In this document: one piece after another, positions 31,415 through 40,310 of the stretch
How positions within the stretch are numbered: position 1 is the stretch's first letter
Layout of the letters: every line of letters begins with the position of its first letter
Assembly: GCA_900540185.1 (NCBI GenBank)
Contig: UQFH01000007.1
Coordinates: forward strand, 36,863 to 100,862
DNA length: 64,000 bases
Direction of reading: 5' to 3'
Source of the DNA: an uncultured Eubacteriales bacterium
Lineage (GTDB): Bacteria; Bacillota; Clostridia; Tissierellales; Peptoniphilaceae
The notes under the pieces: generated by a model
Told to the model about the DNA's origin: nothing
The model's database searches: none
The model's input: the letters and a program-made list of their open reading frames with translations, nothing else
Translations under genes and position numbers: made by a program

Positions 31415-32263
31415 TTATTTGCTGCAATAATCAAGGAATACTTTTTTAACGTAAGACAGGTACTCTACATTTGTTCTTCCGATTTTGTAAAAATATGAAT
31501 ATATAAGTATCATATAATACTTCACATAATCCCAGTTGCAGGTTCCTTCTGACCGGTAGCCATCCATAAACAAAGAAATTTCTTCATATGTGTTCATAAA
31601 TTTCTGACCGGGACGAAGTATCAATGCCCAAGCAATATCAAATTCTTTATTTCCCCAGCCGGATAACTCAAAATCTAATATGGCTGATATATGCTTTTGT
31701 TGCCAAAGAATATTGGCATAGTGAAAATCGCCATGACAAAAGCATTTATTAATTCTTTGAGGCTGATTCGAAATTAAATAATCGTAGACAAATTCTATGT
31801 CTAATTCTCGGAAATACTCTTTATCCTGTATATGAAAAAATTTACGATCTTTTACATCAGGAAAAATTCCTTCCGTCGCATGTAACTTTGCAAGAGCATT
31901 ACCATATTCATAGAGATAGTCCAATGATGCCCTATTAGAGTTATCTCCCACAATACTAGACAATCGCTCACCTTTCTTTGCAAGAGAGACGCAAAAATAC
32001 TTCTTTTCATCATCGAAATCGATTATGCTTGGAGCAAGATCACATTTAATAGCAGCTATGGTATTTATTTCATTTTCAATATCAGCACCGAACTGTCGAG
32101 CTACTTTTATATATGCTTCAACCCTCTCTTTTTTGTATATGCCTTTAACTTGGAAAACATCGTTGCCTGCATGAGGATACCCGATTACCTCTAACAAATA
32201 AAAATTTTTAAAGGGTAGGGAAAAAGGGTCTATCGAATCTCTCCATTTTTCCGGATGTTTCAT
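31415..32263 (-). CDS. Aminoglycoside phosphotransferase (APH)-family kinase
   Basis: ATG 32263 with AGGAAGTGAT upstream is preferred over GTG 32272; 282 residues. Kinase-like motifs: NDVFQVKGIYKKERVEAYIKVARQ (ATP-binding strands and Lys), catalytic CFCHGDFHYANILW (HGDxxxxN), and the metal site SAILDFELSGWG. Family members phosphorylate aminoglycosides, macrolides or small metabolites. Resistance cannot be inferred without activity data; most environmental members are of unknown substrate. Confidence 0.87.
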   Translation of the reverse strand: MKHPEKWRDSIDPFSLPFKNFYLLEVIGYPHAGNDVFQVKGIYKKERVEAYIKVARQFGADIENEINTIAAIKCDLAPSIIDFDDEKKYFCVSLAKKGERLSSIVGDNSNRASLDYLYEYGNALAKLHATEGIFPDVKDRKFFHIQDKEYFRELDIEFVYDYLISNQPQRINKCFCHGDFHYANILWQQKHISAILDFELSGWGNKEFDIAWALILRPGQKFMNTYEEISLFMDGYRSEGTCNWDYVKYYMILIYSYFYKIGRTNVEYLSYVKKVFLDYCSK

Positions 32264-32299
32264 GTTTATCACTTCCTAAAATAATATCACTATATTCAT

Positions 32300-32364
32300 T
32301 AATTTTATCAAATCAATCAAATCCGGCATTGCTTCACTTGCATTCTTGCCAAGAATCTACAAAA
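32300..32364. repeat. REP-like repeat family C, copy 3 (partial)
   Basis: AATCAATCAAATCCGGCATT and GCTTCACTTGCATTCTTG match the start of copy 2. Only the first half is present. Confidence 0.45.
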
Positions 32365-32409
32365 ACGTTCCACAAAAACTGAACATTATACCGAGCACAT
32401 CTAAGTATT

Positions 32410-32868
32410 TTAATTTAAATGTTGTATAAAAAATGGGAGCTCACAAATTTTTGCAGATTTAAAACTTTCGTAAAATTCATTTGCATTTTTATTTGTAGCT
32501 CTTATTAATCTAATTTCATCAATACTATGTTTTATACAGTCGCTGGTCATTTCATTAAACAATTTTTTCGCTATTCCTTGCTTTCTATTCTTCGGCAATA
32601 CATACACCCAGTCGACATAACATATTCTATATCCGTCTTGAAAACAAGAATAAAAATGATACTCTATTCTCCCGACAACTTTATCTTCATAAATAGCCAA
32701 TATTGAAGTGCTTCTTTTTGATAATTCATCATCTAATCTTTTATAAAGCTTTTCTTTGTCTATATCAGTTGAACACATGAGTTCCGGTTCTAATTCAGTA
32801 GCCGATAATAAATAATCATAATATTTATTAAAATTATCTTTGTTTAGTTTTTCAAAAATACAATCCAT
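32410..32868 (-). CDS. GNAT family N-acetyltransferase
   Basis: The 152-residue protein has STSILAIYEDKVVGRIEYHF, YRICYVDWVYVLPKNRKQGI with the acetyl-CoA loop KNRKQGIAKKL, IDEIRLIRATNKNANEFYES and a short C-terminal strand. The substrate is unknown. A GGAG-like site (ATGGAGATGAGTT) precedes the ATG. AT-rich composition. Confidence 0.85.
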   Translation of the reverse strand: MDCIFEKLNKDNFNKYYDYLLSATELEPELMCSTDIDKEKLYKRLDDELSKRSTSILAIYEDKVVGRIEYHFYSCFQDGYRICYVDWVYVLPKNRKQGIAKKLFNEMTSDCIKHSIDEIRLIRATNKNANEFYESFKSAKICELPFFIQHLN

Positions 32869-32894
32869 AACTCATCTCCATAATTAAAATCATT

Positions 32895-33086
32895 CTATTT
32901 CTTCATAGTCAAAAACGAAACAATTACCATTACCATAATACCTAACAGAAAATAAATTAATGAATAATGAATAAATGCTAATTCAAACATGCCAAAGAAT
33001 ATCCATGTTCCAATTAAAAATAATATAGCAAGTAGTATAGGTTGAAACCACGAGGTTTTAATATTTCTACCTGAAAAGATTCCCAC
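32895..33086 (-). pseudogene. Two-helix membrane protein fragment, N-terminus lost
   Basis: 63 codons from GTG 33086 encode FSGRNIKTSWFQPILLAILF and two hydrophobic helices (about 16-36, 42-60) ending MKK. The 5' end joins directly to the broken NUDIX copy at 33092 and there is no ribosome binding site, so this is probably the tail of a gene that was cut by that insertion or duplication. Confidence 0.5.
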
Positions 33087-33091
33087 TACTT

Positions 33092-33340
33092 CCGATGAAG
33101 AAGTTCTCGTGTATCACGGCAAGGTGATCGACCTCGTAATTAAGACCTGTCTCTTCAACACTTCTCTTTTTACAGCTTCTTCCGAAGTTTCACCCATGTG
33201 CACCGCTCCGCCAACTGAGTAGTAATAGTCATCGACGTCATTTCCTGCAAATAGCACACAATTTCCTTCGACTATGATGGCGCTGCTCTATATCTGAATG
33301 CTTTTTTGTCGTTAATAATAGCGCAATTATGCTCCATATT
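33092..33340 (-). pseudogene. Partial, frameshifted duplicate of the NUDIX gene
   Basis: From MEHNCAIINDKKAFRYRAA the minus strand follows the first 80 or so codons of the NUDIX gene at 30802-31290 with about 10% difference. Single-base deletions are seen in the GCCGCTCTATAT region (here GCGCTGCTCTATAT) and in TCTTCAAACACTTC (here TCTTCAACACTTC). The Nudix box is not reached intact. The 5' leader up to the GGAGAA site is also duplicated. Confidence 0.85.
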
Positions 33341-33524
33341 TTTTCTCCTTTTAAATTTGTTACATAAAAAATCTATCTCTTTTATAAATAAACATATCTT
33401 TTTCAAATAAACCACAATCATTTGAATATAAGTAAATTTACTGATATTCATAGGAGTTATTATCATTCCAAATAAAAAGACGTTTAAGAAACCATCTACC
33501 TGTATTTTTGATTGTGAAATAGTT

Positions 33525-34568
33525 TTAAACTCTAATATATTTGGTTGCTCTTCCACTGCCTAATTGTTTAATTAAGCCGCGGTCTTTTAATTCTTTCAAT
33601 GCTCTTTCTATAGTTCTCTTTGAAATATCCGGGCAAAGAATCGCTATATCTGATTTAGATAATGGCTCTAAGGAATTTTCAAACAACTTCATAACTCTTT
33701 CTGCAGAGGTCAAAGATTTTTCAGATATTAGTTTAAATCTTTCATCACATTCACTATATGCTTTGTAGATGACCGAGAGCATATATTTTATAAACGGCAA
33801 CTCATCATTCGTTCCGGAATGCCAATTTTCACTTGAAGCTTGCAATTTTTCATAGTAAATATCTTTCGTCTCCTCGATAATCATTTCCAGTGAAATATAT
33901 TTTCCTACAAAAAATCCGTTTTTGTAAAGAAGCAGCAAAGTCAATAGCCTTGACATTCTTCCATTGCCATCAGCGAATGGGTGGATACATAAAAAATCAT
34001 GAATAACAGTCGGTATTAGTAGTAATGGTGGGATTTTTAAGCGAAGAGCTTCATTGTATGCACTAATCATTTTCTCAATATAGTTTTCTGTTTCAAAAGC
34101 TGACACAGGTTGAAATCTTACTTTTTTCTCTCCAAGTGCATTTGTTTCAACTATACTGTTATCCATTGTTTTAAATTTTCCCTTATGACTTTCCTCGGAA
34201 TACGAATAAAGCCTATTGTGTAAGGTCAGAATATTGTTTTTTGTGAATTCAATATTCTCATAGTTTTCATGAATAATATCTAGAACTTCTCTGTAACCAT
34301 ATATCTCTTCTTCATTTCTATTCTTAGGTTCACTTTTTTTGTTCATCAACTCTTCCAGTCTTGTATCATTTGTAGAAATACCTTCTATTGCATTAGATGA
34401 TTTAGTGGACTGAATTTTTGCAACCTCGATCATTTTATCTAGAACATCGGAAAAATTAGCCACATAAAGTTCTTGTTTGCCTTTATATTCATATATTTTT
34501 GATATTAAATCATACATATTTGCCGGTATATTTAAACTAATTAATTTTGAATAATTAAATTTTCTCAT
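33525..34568 (-). CDS. Fic family protein with C-terminal winged helix
   Basis: The 347-residue protein carries an N-terminal Fic_N-like part, the inhibitory motif SSNAIEG (residues about 57-63, form S-x-x-x-E-G, class II), and the Fic active site IHPFADGNGRMSR (His near 195). The C-terminus (about 285-347: SDIAILCPDISKRTIERALK, LKDRGLIKQLGSGR) is a winged helix. Fic enzymes transfer AMP to proteins; the motif predicts self-inhibition. The wHTH suggests it binds its own promoter, which has several TGGCGA half-sites. Confidence 0.93.
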   Translation of the reverse strand: MRKFNYSKLISLNIPANMYDLISKIYEYKGKQELYVANFSDVLDKMIEVAKIQSTKSSNAIEGISTNDTRLEELMNKKSEPKNRNEEEIYGYREVLDIIHENYENIEFTKNNILTLHNRLYSYSEESHKGKFKTMDNSIVETNALGEKKVRFQPVSAFETENYIEKMISAYNEALRLKIPPLLLIPTVIHDFLCIHPFADGNGRMSRLLTLLLLYKNGFFVGKYISLEMIIEETKDIYYEKLQASSENWHSGTNDELPFIKYMLSVIYKAYSECDERFKLISEKSLTSAERVMKLFENSLEPLSKSDIAILCPDISKRTIERALKELKDRGLIKQLGSGRATKYIRV

Positions 34569-34584
34569 GAACTCTCACCATCTT

Positions 34585-34720
34585 TCTCGCCATTATACCA
34601 TATTTGGCGTATATAAATCAATATTGGCGAGATTAATATCGCAAATATTGATTTGGATATGATAAATTAAAAATGGCGAAATTAAAATACAAGCAATCTA
34701 CGATCGAAACAATTAATATA
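34585..34720 (-). promoter_or_regulatory. Fic promoter with TGGCGA operator array (repeat family B2, copy 3)
   Basis: On the minus strand TTGATT (34616-34621), 18 bp, TATAAT (34592-34597). TGGCG(A) half-sites occur at 34587-34592, 34604-34609, 34624-34630, 34639-34644 (as TTGCGA) and 34674-34679, in both directions. The arrangement TTGGCGA-8-TCGCaA matches the perfect one at 29884. Confidence 0.65.
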
Positions 34721-34825
34721 AAGTGAGCTAAAAACAATAAAGCAAATATTATATCTATTACTCTACTTTGAGTATTTTCATAAGATCTGTAACATAGATA
34801 TAAAAAAGGACTTGCCCTAAAAAAC

Positions 34826-34872
34826 TCATATGTACCCTCTTTACTGGAAAAACCAGTAAGGAGGGTACATAT
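34826..34872. terminator. Strong hairpin before the relaxase remnant
   Basis: ATGTACCCTC and GAGGGTACAT, plus TTTACTGG/CCAGTAA, form an almost perfect 18-bp stem around AAAAA. It has the look of a terminator of a mobile-element operon. Confidence 0.7.
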
Positions 34873-34928
34873 TATAAATCAACCCTTAATCTTGCCATTT
34901 AATATATTGTTATCGGAAATGTTATCAA

Positions 34929-35480
34929 TATGAATACCAATGCCAAAGTAAAAGAGAGCAAAGGCTATGAATATTGGGCAACAAAACATAACCTTAATAC
35001 AATGGCTGAATGAGTTGTTTTCATCAGAGAACATGGCATTAACTCCATTAAACAGCTTGATGAATACATCAGGAAAAGTGCTGAAGAAAGACAGAATTTA
35101 CAAGATAAAATCAAAGCGATTGATAAAGAAATGAAACAGTTATCCGCTACAATGGAGCAAGTCCATACCGTCAAAAAAATAATGCCTATTACAAGGAAAA
35201 TAAGAATCACCCGTCTGATGAAGCGTTCTTCGAGGAATACAAAGTTCAGATCGCCCTCTATGAAAATGCTCTTTTCGAGCTTAAAAAGTCCTATTCCAAG
35301 CTTCCAAATCCAAAAAAATTTTTGGATAGGCTTGATGAGCTAAGCGAAAAAAGAATACTCTTATGCAAGAGTATTCTTCTACCAAATCTACTATGGACGA
35401 ACTTTATAAAATACGAAAGAACTATGGGATTTACAGGGCAAGGAGATGGAGAGATAGCTCCATCTCCTCTATTAACTATT
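34929..35480 (+). pseudogene. C-terminal remnant of a MobA-type relaxase (Tn1549-like element)
   Basis: The plus strand reads NTNAKVKESKGYEYWATKHN, LNTMAE, a TGA, VVFIREHGINSIKQLDEYIR and KSAEERQNLQDKIKAIDKEM, then QVHTVKK. A frameshift leads to NAYYKENKNHPSDEAFFEEY and LKKSYSKLPNPKKFLDRLDE, and a further shift to NTLMQEYSSTKSTMDELYKI, RKNYGIY. This is the conserved C-terminal half of relaxases of Tn916/Tn1549-like conjugative elements. One nonsense codon and two frameshifts kill it; the N-terminal nuclease domain is gone. Confidence 0.88.
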
Positions 35481-35763
35481 TTTTAATAATATACATGTTA
35501 AATATAATTTCCTAGAAAACCCTCAATATTTAATTTATACATATTCAAATACCATTGGATTCTTTCGTAAGATAATGAGTCTAATTCGTATTTTCCAATT
35601 TATTTTACAAACTTTTTTAATATTATCCTTAAGCCTTTTTAAACCATTTATTCATATATCATAAAATCTATGCTATAGTCATGAAATCCATATCTTGACA
35701 ATGTTTTTGGACTCCTGGTCCATCCAACTTTAGAAAGAAGCTATAATTAGTAATAAATTTATT
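35481..35763. other. Intergenic stretch with small gene tail
   Basis: On the minus strand about 35502-35610 reads IGKYELDSLSYERIQWYLNM and YKLNIEGFLGNYI before a stop, a protein-like tail without start. Otherwise AT-rich with no gene. Confidence 0.35.
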
Positions 35764-38523
35764 CTAGATTGTATCATTATTTATGCTTATTTTCTGTTTA
35801 ATTTCATTTGCAGCCTTTCGTATCAAATAATGATTATCTGCTAATCCTTTCTTTATAATATAGTTCTTTTTTGTATTATCTTTAAAATCTAATTCATATA
35901 CACCATACATTATTTCAATTTTAATCTGATATATCTCATTATCCATCATTTTAGATAATTGACTTAATGCCAATTCTTTATATTTAGATTTACATAACAA
36001 TATCATTGTTCTTGTAGCTTGTACTCTTATATCTTTTTCTTTATGAGAACTCAAGCCTATTGAATACTGAATAATTGTAGATAAAACACTATCCTCTAAT
36101 TTGTCAAAGTCTACATTATATAAAAATGATTTTAAAGTTTCAAAGGATTCTATAATTTCTGTTTCTGATTTTTGAGAAAATATTGCCATTTTAGCAAGAA
36201 AATCTGAAAAATCATATTTATTGAAGCATAATTGTAACATCATAAAGCTAAATTCTAAAGTACTTAGAGATGCCTTTTCAAAAAACATGTCCTCGTGTCC
36301 GCACAATACTAATTCTTTGTCTTCTATTATTGAATAAAATGTTAAATCCAATTCTTTTTCATTAGGATATTCGTTCTTCAGGTAAATGAATAGTTCAATT
36401 GCTCTAATCTTGTCTCCAATAGTCTGTTTTTCTTCTCGCAATGTACTAACAATAGAAGATAATATTGATTTTATATGTTTTGTATCTAGCGTCAGTTTAT
36501 CGAACTCTATAATATTTCTAATTGTTTTATATGGGTCATCAGCATATCCAATTATAGTTCCATTCTTTCCTTGCTCTTTATTACGTTGATTAATTTTTTC
36601 AACATACCTATCAATATGCTTATATGTTTCATCACCTCTGTCATGCTCTATCTCTAGTAAATATTCAGATAAGTAAAAGCTGTTCATACATTCTTTAATA
36701 GTAGTATCCAATAATTCAACGTCTATCGTTATATTTTCCCTTAATACTATCAAGTAACTTGAAAGTGCATTGCAACCTTTTCTTATCTCTTCATTCCTTA
36801 TCATATCAATTGTCAAGTTAATTACTCTCTCCTGATTGATAGTAGATATTTTTGAATAATTAATTCTACTTAATACTTTTAATATATTATCGAAATATCT
36901 CCTGAAGTTTTTTTCTATAAGAGTTATGCATACTTCTATAATTTTATTATTATCTATTCTAGATATATTATATATTAAAAATTCAAAGATATAGCTTGCT
37001 ATACTTAGAATTCTATTTTCATCTTCAATCCATATTTCAACCTCTTTAAATACTTCATATACATATGAAGTGAATAAATCATCACTGAAGTAGTAACCAT
37101 AATGTTTTAAGATCAATAATTTTGAAATAAACCTCTTATGTGGAACTGGGATTAAATTTATTCCTGAAATCATATTCTCAATATCTGTTTCATTTATCGT
37201 ATCTGTACTTTGATTAAAAGCTCTTATAATTTTTTCTAATTCTTTATCTTTTTGTTCTATTAATAATAATTTAACAAGAAAAATGTACATATTATGATCA
37301 TAATATAAAAAATTTAAGCTTGAAAGTATACTAATCATTCTATCTCTAATTAACAACAGATGCGTTAGAGAACCATAAGTCATTGATAATATAAATGAAT
37401 TAGACACATCATCAAGAATATCATCCACTCCTTCAAAATGTGTTGTATATGGAGAATCTATTTTCTGATTCATTAACCTTTTAAGCAGCTTTTGTGATAA
37501 ACTACCTGTACATCTATCAAGTAATGGATAATATACATTTTCCTGATTTTCTTCCAATAAAGTCTGTGGTTTTGTTTCTAATGAATATTGATTATTTATC
37601 TCATCTTGCAAGATAATAATATTTCTCCAATCAATTAAAACATCATTGGAAAGCCAGTTTGGTATTTTATCATTATTAATCGATTCATTGTATGCATTTT
37701 CTAATTCATTGGCACATTCATCTAATTCATTTGAAAAATATGCTTCTATAGCTCTAACTCTATATGTAATAAAAGACTTCAAGTAAGATTCATGTCTATT
37801 ACATAACTCATTTGCTAATCTAGAATAATTAATCGGTATATTTGTATTGCGACCTAATAGATTTGAAAGCATTATGCTAAGCGATTTATCTAATTTAAAA
37901 TTTAATCTTGAACTTTCTTCTTTTTTTGTATTAAATATTATCTCTTTAGCTACATTTCTCGTCATAGTAAATCCTTGAAAAAGCTCTTTATTAATAATAT
38001 AGTTATTATTTATAACGTTTATCTCTTCGGTTTCTTCATTAATAGCAAAATCAATGAATTGTTCTCTACAATAGTTTCTATAAATATCAACAACATCTCT
38101 CATTATTCCAGTATATGCTTTTTCAATGAAGTCAGAAAACTCATGAACCACGTCATATTTTTCCCTAAAACTATCTCGTATTTCTAATTGTAGTTCTGTA
38201 GGTTCCTTTTTATCTTCATCACAGAAAATATATAATGCTCTCTTTTTTAATTCTCTAGCCCGTTTTTGTTCCCTCAAGACAGCCTCCGGCACATCATCCT
38301 TATTATCTATCAAGAACACGCATAAATCTGAGTCATCTAGTTTTGTGATATAACTATCTATTACATGTTGGCTTGATGCTCCTAGCTCTTCAAATATAAA
38401 TACTTGAACTATATTTGTTTCTGATAATAAAGATTTTAACGCCTTTCTTACCAAAGTATATTTTCCACCACATTTTGAGCTAATAAATACTTTTACTTTA
38501 TATTCAATGGTAGCATCTCTCAT
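35764..38523 (-). CDS. DUF4062-like N-terminal domain fused to long helical (HEAT-like) repeat region; candidate defence protein
   Basis: The 919-residue protein starts with a DUF4062-type Rossmann-like domain (about 8-160): KVFISSKCGGKYTLVRKALK, QVFIFEELGASSQHVIDSYI, LDDSDLCVFLIDNKDDVPEA, ALYIFCDEDKKEPTELQ. Such domains, related to TIR/SEFIR folds, are found as N-terminal effector or adaptor modules. The remaining 750 residues are helical; the last 200 (ATRTMILLCKSKYKELALSQ, YQIKIEIMYGVYELDF, NHYLIRKAANEIKQK) look like HEAT repeats. No NTPase motif is seen, unlike in typical STAND proteins. It is a single gene with GGGGG before its ATG, within an island of mobile-element and restriction-like genes. 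A role in phage defence is an inference. Confidence 0.72.
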   Translation of the reverse strand: MRDATIEYKVKVFISSKCGGKYTLVRKALKSLLSETNIVQVFIFEELGASSQHVIDSYITKLDDSDLCVFLIDNKDDVPEAVLREQKRARELKKRALYIFCDEDKKEPTELQLEIRDSFREKYDVVHEFSDFIEKAYTGIMRDVVDIYRNYCREQFIDFAINEETEEINVINNNYIINKELFQGFTMTRNVAKEIIFNTKKEESSRLNFKLDKSLSIMLSNLLGRNTNIPINYSRLANELCNRHESYLKSFITYRVRAIEAYFSNELDECANELENAYNESINNDKIPNWLSNDVLIDWRNIIILQDEINNQYSLETKPQTLLEENQENVYYPLLDRCTGSLSQKLLKRLMNQKIDSPYTTHFEGVDDILDDVSNSFILSMTYGSLTHLLLIRDRMISILSSLNFLYYDHNMYIFLVKLLLIEQKDKELEKIIRAFNQSTDTINETDIENMISGINLIPVPHKRFISKLLILKHYGYYFSDDLFTSYVYEVFKEVEIWIEDENRILSIASYIFEFLIYNISRIDNNKIIEVCITLIEKNFRRYFDNILKVLSRINYSKISTINQERVINLTIDMIRNEEIRKGCNALSSYLIVLRENITIDVELLDTTIKECMNSFYLSEYLLEIEHDRGDETYKHIDRYVEKINQRNKEQGKNGTIIGYADDPYKTIRNIIEFDKLTLDTKHIKSILSSIVSTLREEKQTIGDKIRAIELFIYLKNEYPNEKELDLTFYSIIEDKELVLCGHEDMFFEKASLSTLEFSFMMLQLCFNKYDFSDFLAKMAIFSQKSETEIIESFETLKSFLYNVDFDKLEDSVLSTIIQYSIGLSSHKEKDIRVQATRTMILLCKSKYKELALSQLSKMMDNEIYQIKIEIMYGVYELDFKDNTKKNYIIKKGLADNHYLIRKAANEIKQKISINNDTI

Positions 38524-38782
38524 CTTTCAATACCCCCTTTAATCTTGCGTATATAACATAATAAATAAGCATATTATTATCTTAGCATTGTCCTCTTTAT
38601 TTATGAATTCGGTCAAATATTTCCCTTTTGATAAATTATATGTGAGCATAGCGGTATCCCCACACTATGTAAAGTGAAGCCATCAAAATCATGTTTAATG
38701 TATTGACTTATACACAACACATTGCCACCCCCTATTTAACAAATCATATATAACCAATTTATTCATTTAACCATTCAAGATA
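38524..38782. other. Upstream region of the DUF4062 gene
   Basis: AT-rich, presumably containing the promoter of the 919-residue protein gene. TTGACT near 38703 on the plus strand is not placed for a known gene. No reading frame of note. Confidence 0.35.
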
Positions 38783-38996
38783 TTAATTTTCTTTCTTAAT
38801 ACGCTCCATAATTTCCTCAATATCACAATCCAATGCATTGCAAATTCTAAGCAAAACATCCGTAGTTACATTCTGCCCGTTCTTCATTTTGTAAAATGTA
38901 CTTTTACTTACTTTTGTCTTTTCCATCAATTCGTTATTTGTCATATCTAAATCAATGAGTTTTTTTAAACAATGTTTTATAACTAAAAGCCCTCAT
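38783..38996 (-). pseudogene. XRE-type regulator with frameshift in an A7 run
   Basis: ATG 38996 has a GGGAGGAT site. It reads RAFSYKTLFKK, then a run of seven A residues puts the frame out. With one A fewer it continues LIDLDMTNNELMEKTKVSKS, TFYKMKNGQNVTTDVLLRIC and NALDCDIEEIMERIKKEN to a stop at 38783. This is the complete small XRE/Cro regulator family of Firmicutes. The mutation is a homopolymer slip. A restart at the Met of DMTNNEL would give a shortened protein. Sequencing error is possible. Confidence 0.75.
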
Positions 38997-39089
38997 TTTT
39001 ATCCTCCCTTCAAGAAAACTATATTTATTATATTATACCATAAAATATACTTTTTCCATGAATATATTCTCTTTAATCGAACTCATATA

Positions 39090-39130
39090 AATAAAAAAGG
39101 GCGATAGATTGTGATTCTATCGCCCTTTAA
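39090..39130. terminator. Bidirectional terminator
   Basis: AAAGGGCGATAGA/TCTATCGCCCTTT with a 6-nt loop and A/T-runs on both sides. Confidence 0.85.
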
Positions 39131-39263
39131 TGTATTATTCAATATTTATTTTTAGAACATATTGATTGCGGTAGTCATATTTAAATCTAAACGGAAGTAG
39201 ATTTTTTCTATCGCCTCTGCTAATAATTTTATTTAATTTTTCAGTTAAATAAACTTGATTTTG

Positions 39264-39818
39264 TTAGTCAAGATATTCTCCATTATTTATTTTCTCTAGT
39301 TGATTAATTAACTTAGGAAATTTAGCAATTAATTTATCAGGAATCTTCCCATCTAATATTTCAAACCTAATTATTCTATCAAGTATATGATTAGAAATCA
39401 TACTTTTATATTCTTTTGAGCTTTTATAAAGATTGAGAATAATATTACCTGCTTTAATCTCATCCATTAAATAACCATATAAGTCATCAATTTTTATTTC
39501 TCTAACTACTACTGCCGGATGTTCTGAAATTAATTCTGGAGTCCAACTTGTCATTCCTTTCATAAAGCCTTCATCAGCTAACTCATATATTGAGCAACTT
39601 TTATTACTATAAATTTCTTTAAAGGCATCTTTATAACATTCATAAACAACTGGTTTGCCATCTATCTCATCTAATATAAAATCAAAATCATCTTTTTTAG
39701 CACCAAATAATAGTGCTGTATCTACATTTTCGATAGCATAGACGTATGGAATTTTATGTGTAGATTTTCTAGGTTCTATAATTTTTAAATCACTTGTTTT
39801 AGATACATGATACAACAT
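39264..39818 (-). CDS. Conserved hypothetical protein with LYHVSKTSDL N-terminus
   Basis: The 184-residue protein starts MLYHVSKTSDLKIIEPRKST and continues YVYAIENVDTALLFGAKKDD and PVVYECYKDAFKEIYSNKSC. The mixture of an N-terminal Tyr-His, a YVYA strand and a later Glu (YELADEGFMKGMTSW) is vaguely like ADP-ribosyltransferase-like folds, but I cannot confirm this. Similar proteins occur across Clostridia as single genes, often on mobile regions. It has a usable site (AGGTAAAAAT) before the ATG and lies between the frameshifted XRE gene and the GmrSD-like gene. Confidence 0.55.
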   Translation of the reverse strand: MLYHVSKTSDLKIIEPRKSTHKIPYVYAIENVDTALLFGAKKDDFDFILDEIDGKPVVYECYKDAFKEIYSNKSCSIYELADEGFMKGMTSWTPELISEHPAVVVREIKIDDLYGYLMDEIKAGNIILNLYKSSKEYKSMISNHILDRIIRFEILDGKIPDKLIAKFPKLINQLEKINNGEYLD

Positions 39819-39914
39819 ATTTTTACCTCTGCAAATGTAAACTTATTTGATTAATTTATTTATTTTCTTTCTAATGATTAAATTTTATTTTCTTGATATC
39901 AATACTACACTTTC

Positions 39915-40062
39915 TCCCTGTCGAATCAAACCAATCGAGTCTCGCGTCGCTTGCCTTCTTGGTGATTCTTAGGACTGGACCTGCAGATTAATCTCGCTTC
40001 GTTACACTCTGGGCATTAATGCTATCGTCTCGAAGTGGCTCGATACGTGCTGATTGATGTCG
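39915..40062. repeat. REP-like repeat family C, copy 4
   Basis: The longest copy: CTTGCCTTCTTGGTGATTCT, CGAAGCGAGATTAATCTGC (minus strand), TCGAGACGATAGC, and end pair ATCGAG/CTCGAT. A piece with TCGAGACGATGGCAATTA recurs at 40290-40312. Confidence 0.6.
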
Positions 40063-40073
40063 CTATATTGGAA

Positions 40074-40206
40074 CATATCTGTGTATTTTGAGCCCTATTT
40101 AGCCTGTTTGCAGAAACATATCTATCGGCATTTTTGACCTTATCTAATCCGCTAACTGAACCCTTATCGTTAGTGGGAACATATCAAGTTTTCCATGTTG
40201 CTACTA
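40074..40206. repeat. Three GGAACATATC repeats
   Basis: GGAACATATC or GAAACATATC occurs near 40074, 40127 and 40190, at spacings of 53 and about 62 bp, possibly the end of an insertion element. No transposase present. Confidence 0.4.
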
Positions 40207-40310
40207 TTTTATAGCAACGCAGGAATGGCTATCGTCTCCACCTCTGATGGGTTAGTTCGGGAATTGGTCATATTAGAAATGTTCACGTTGTAATTGCCAT
40301 CGTCTCGACA

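Noticed and set aside
31415..32263. Aminoglycoside resistance gene
   Set aside because: The APH fold is clear but the family is broad; sequence alone does not support a resistance claim.
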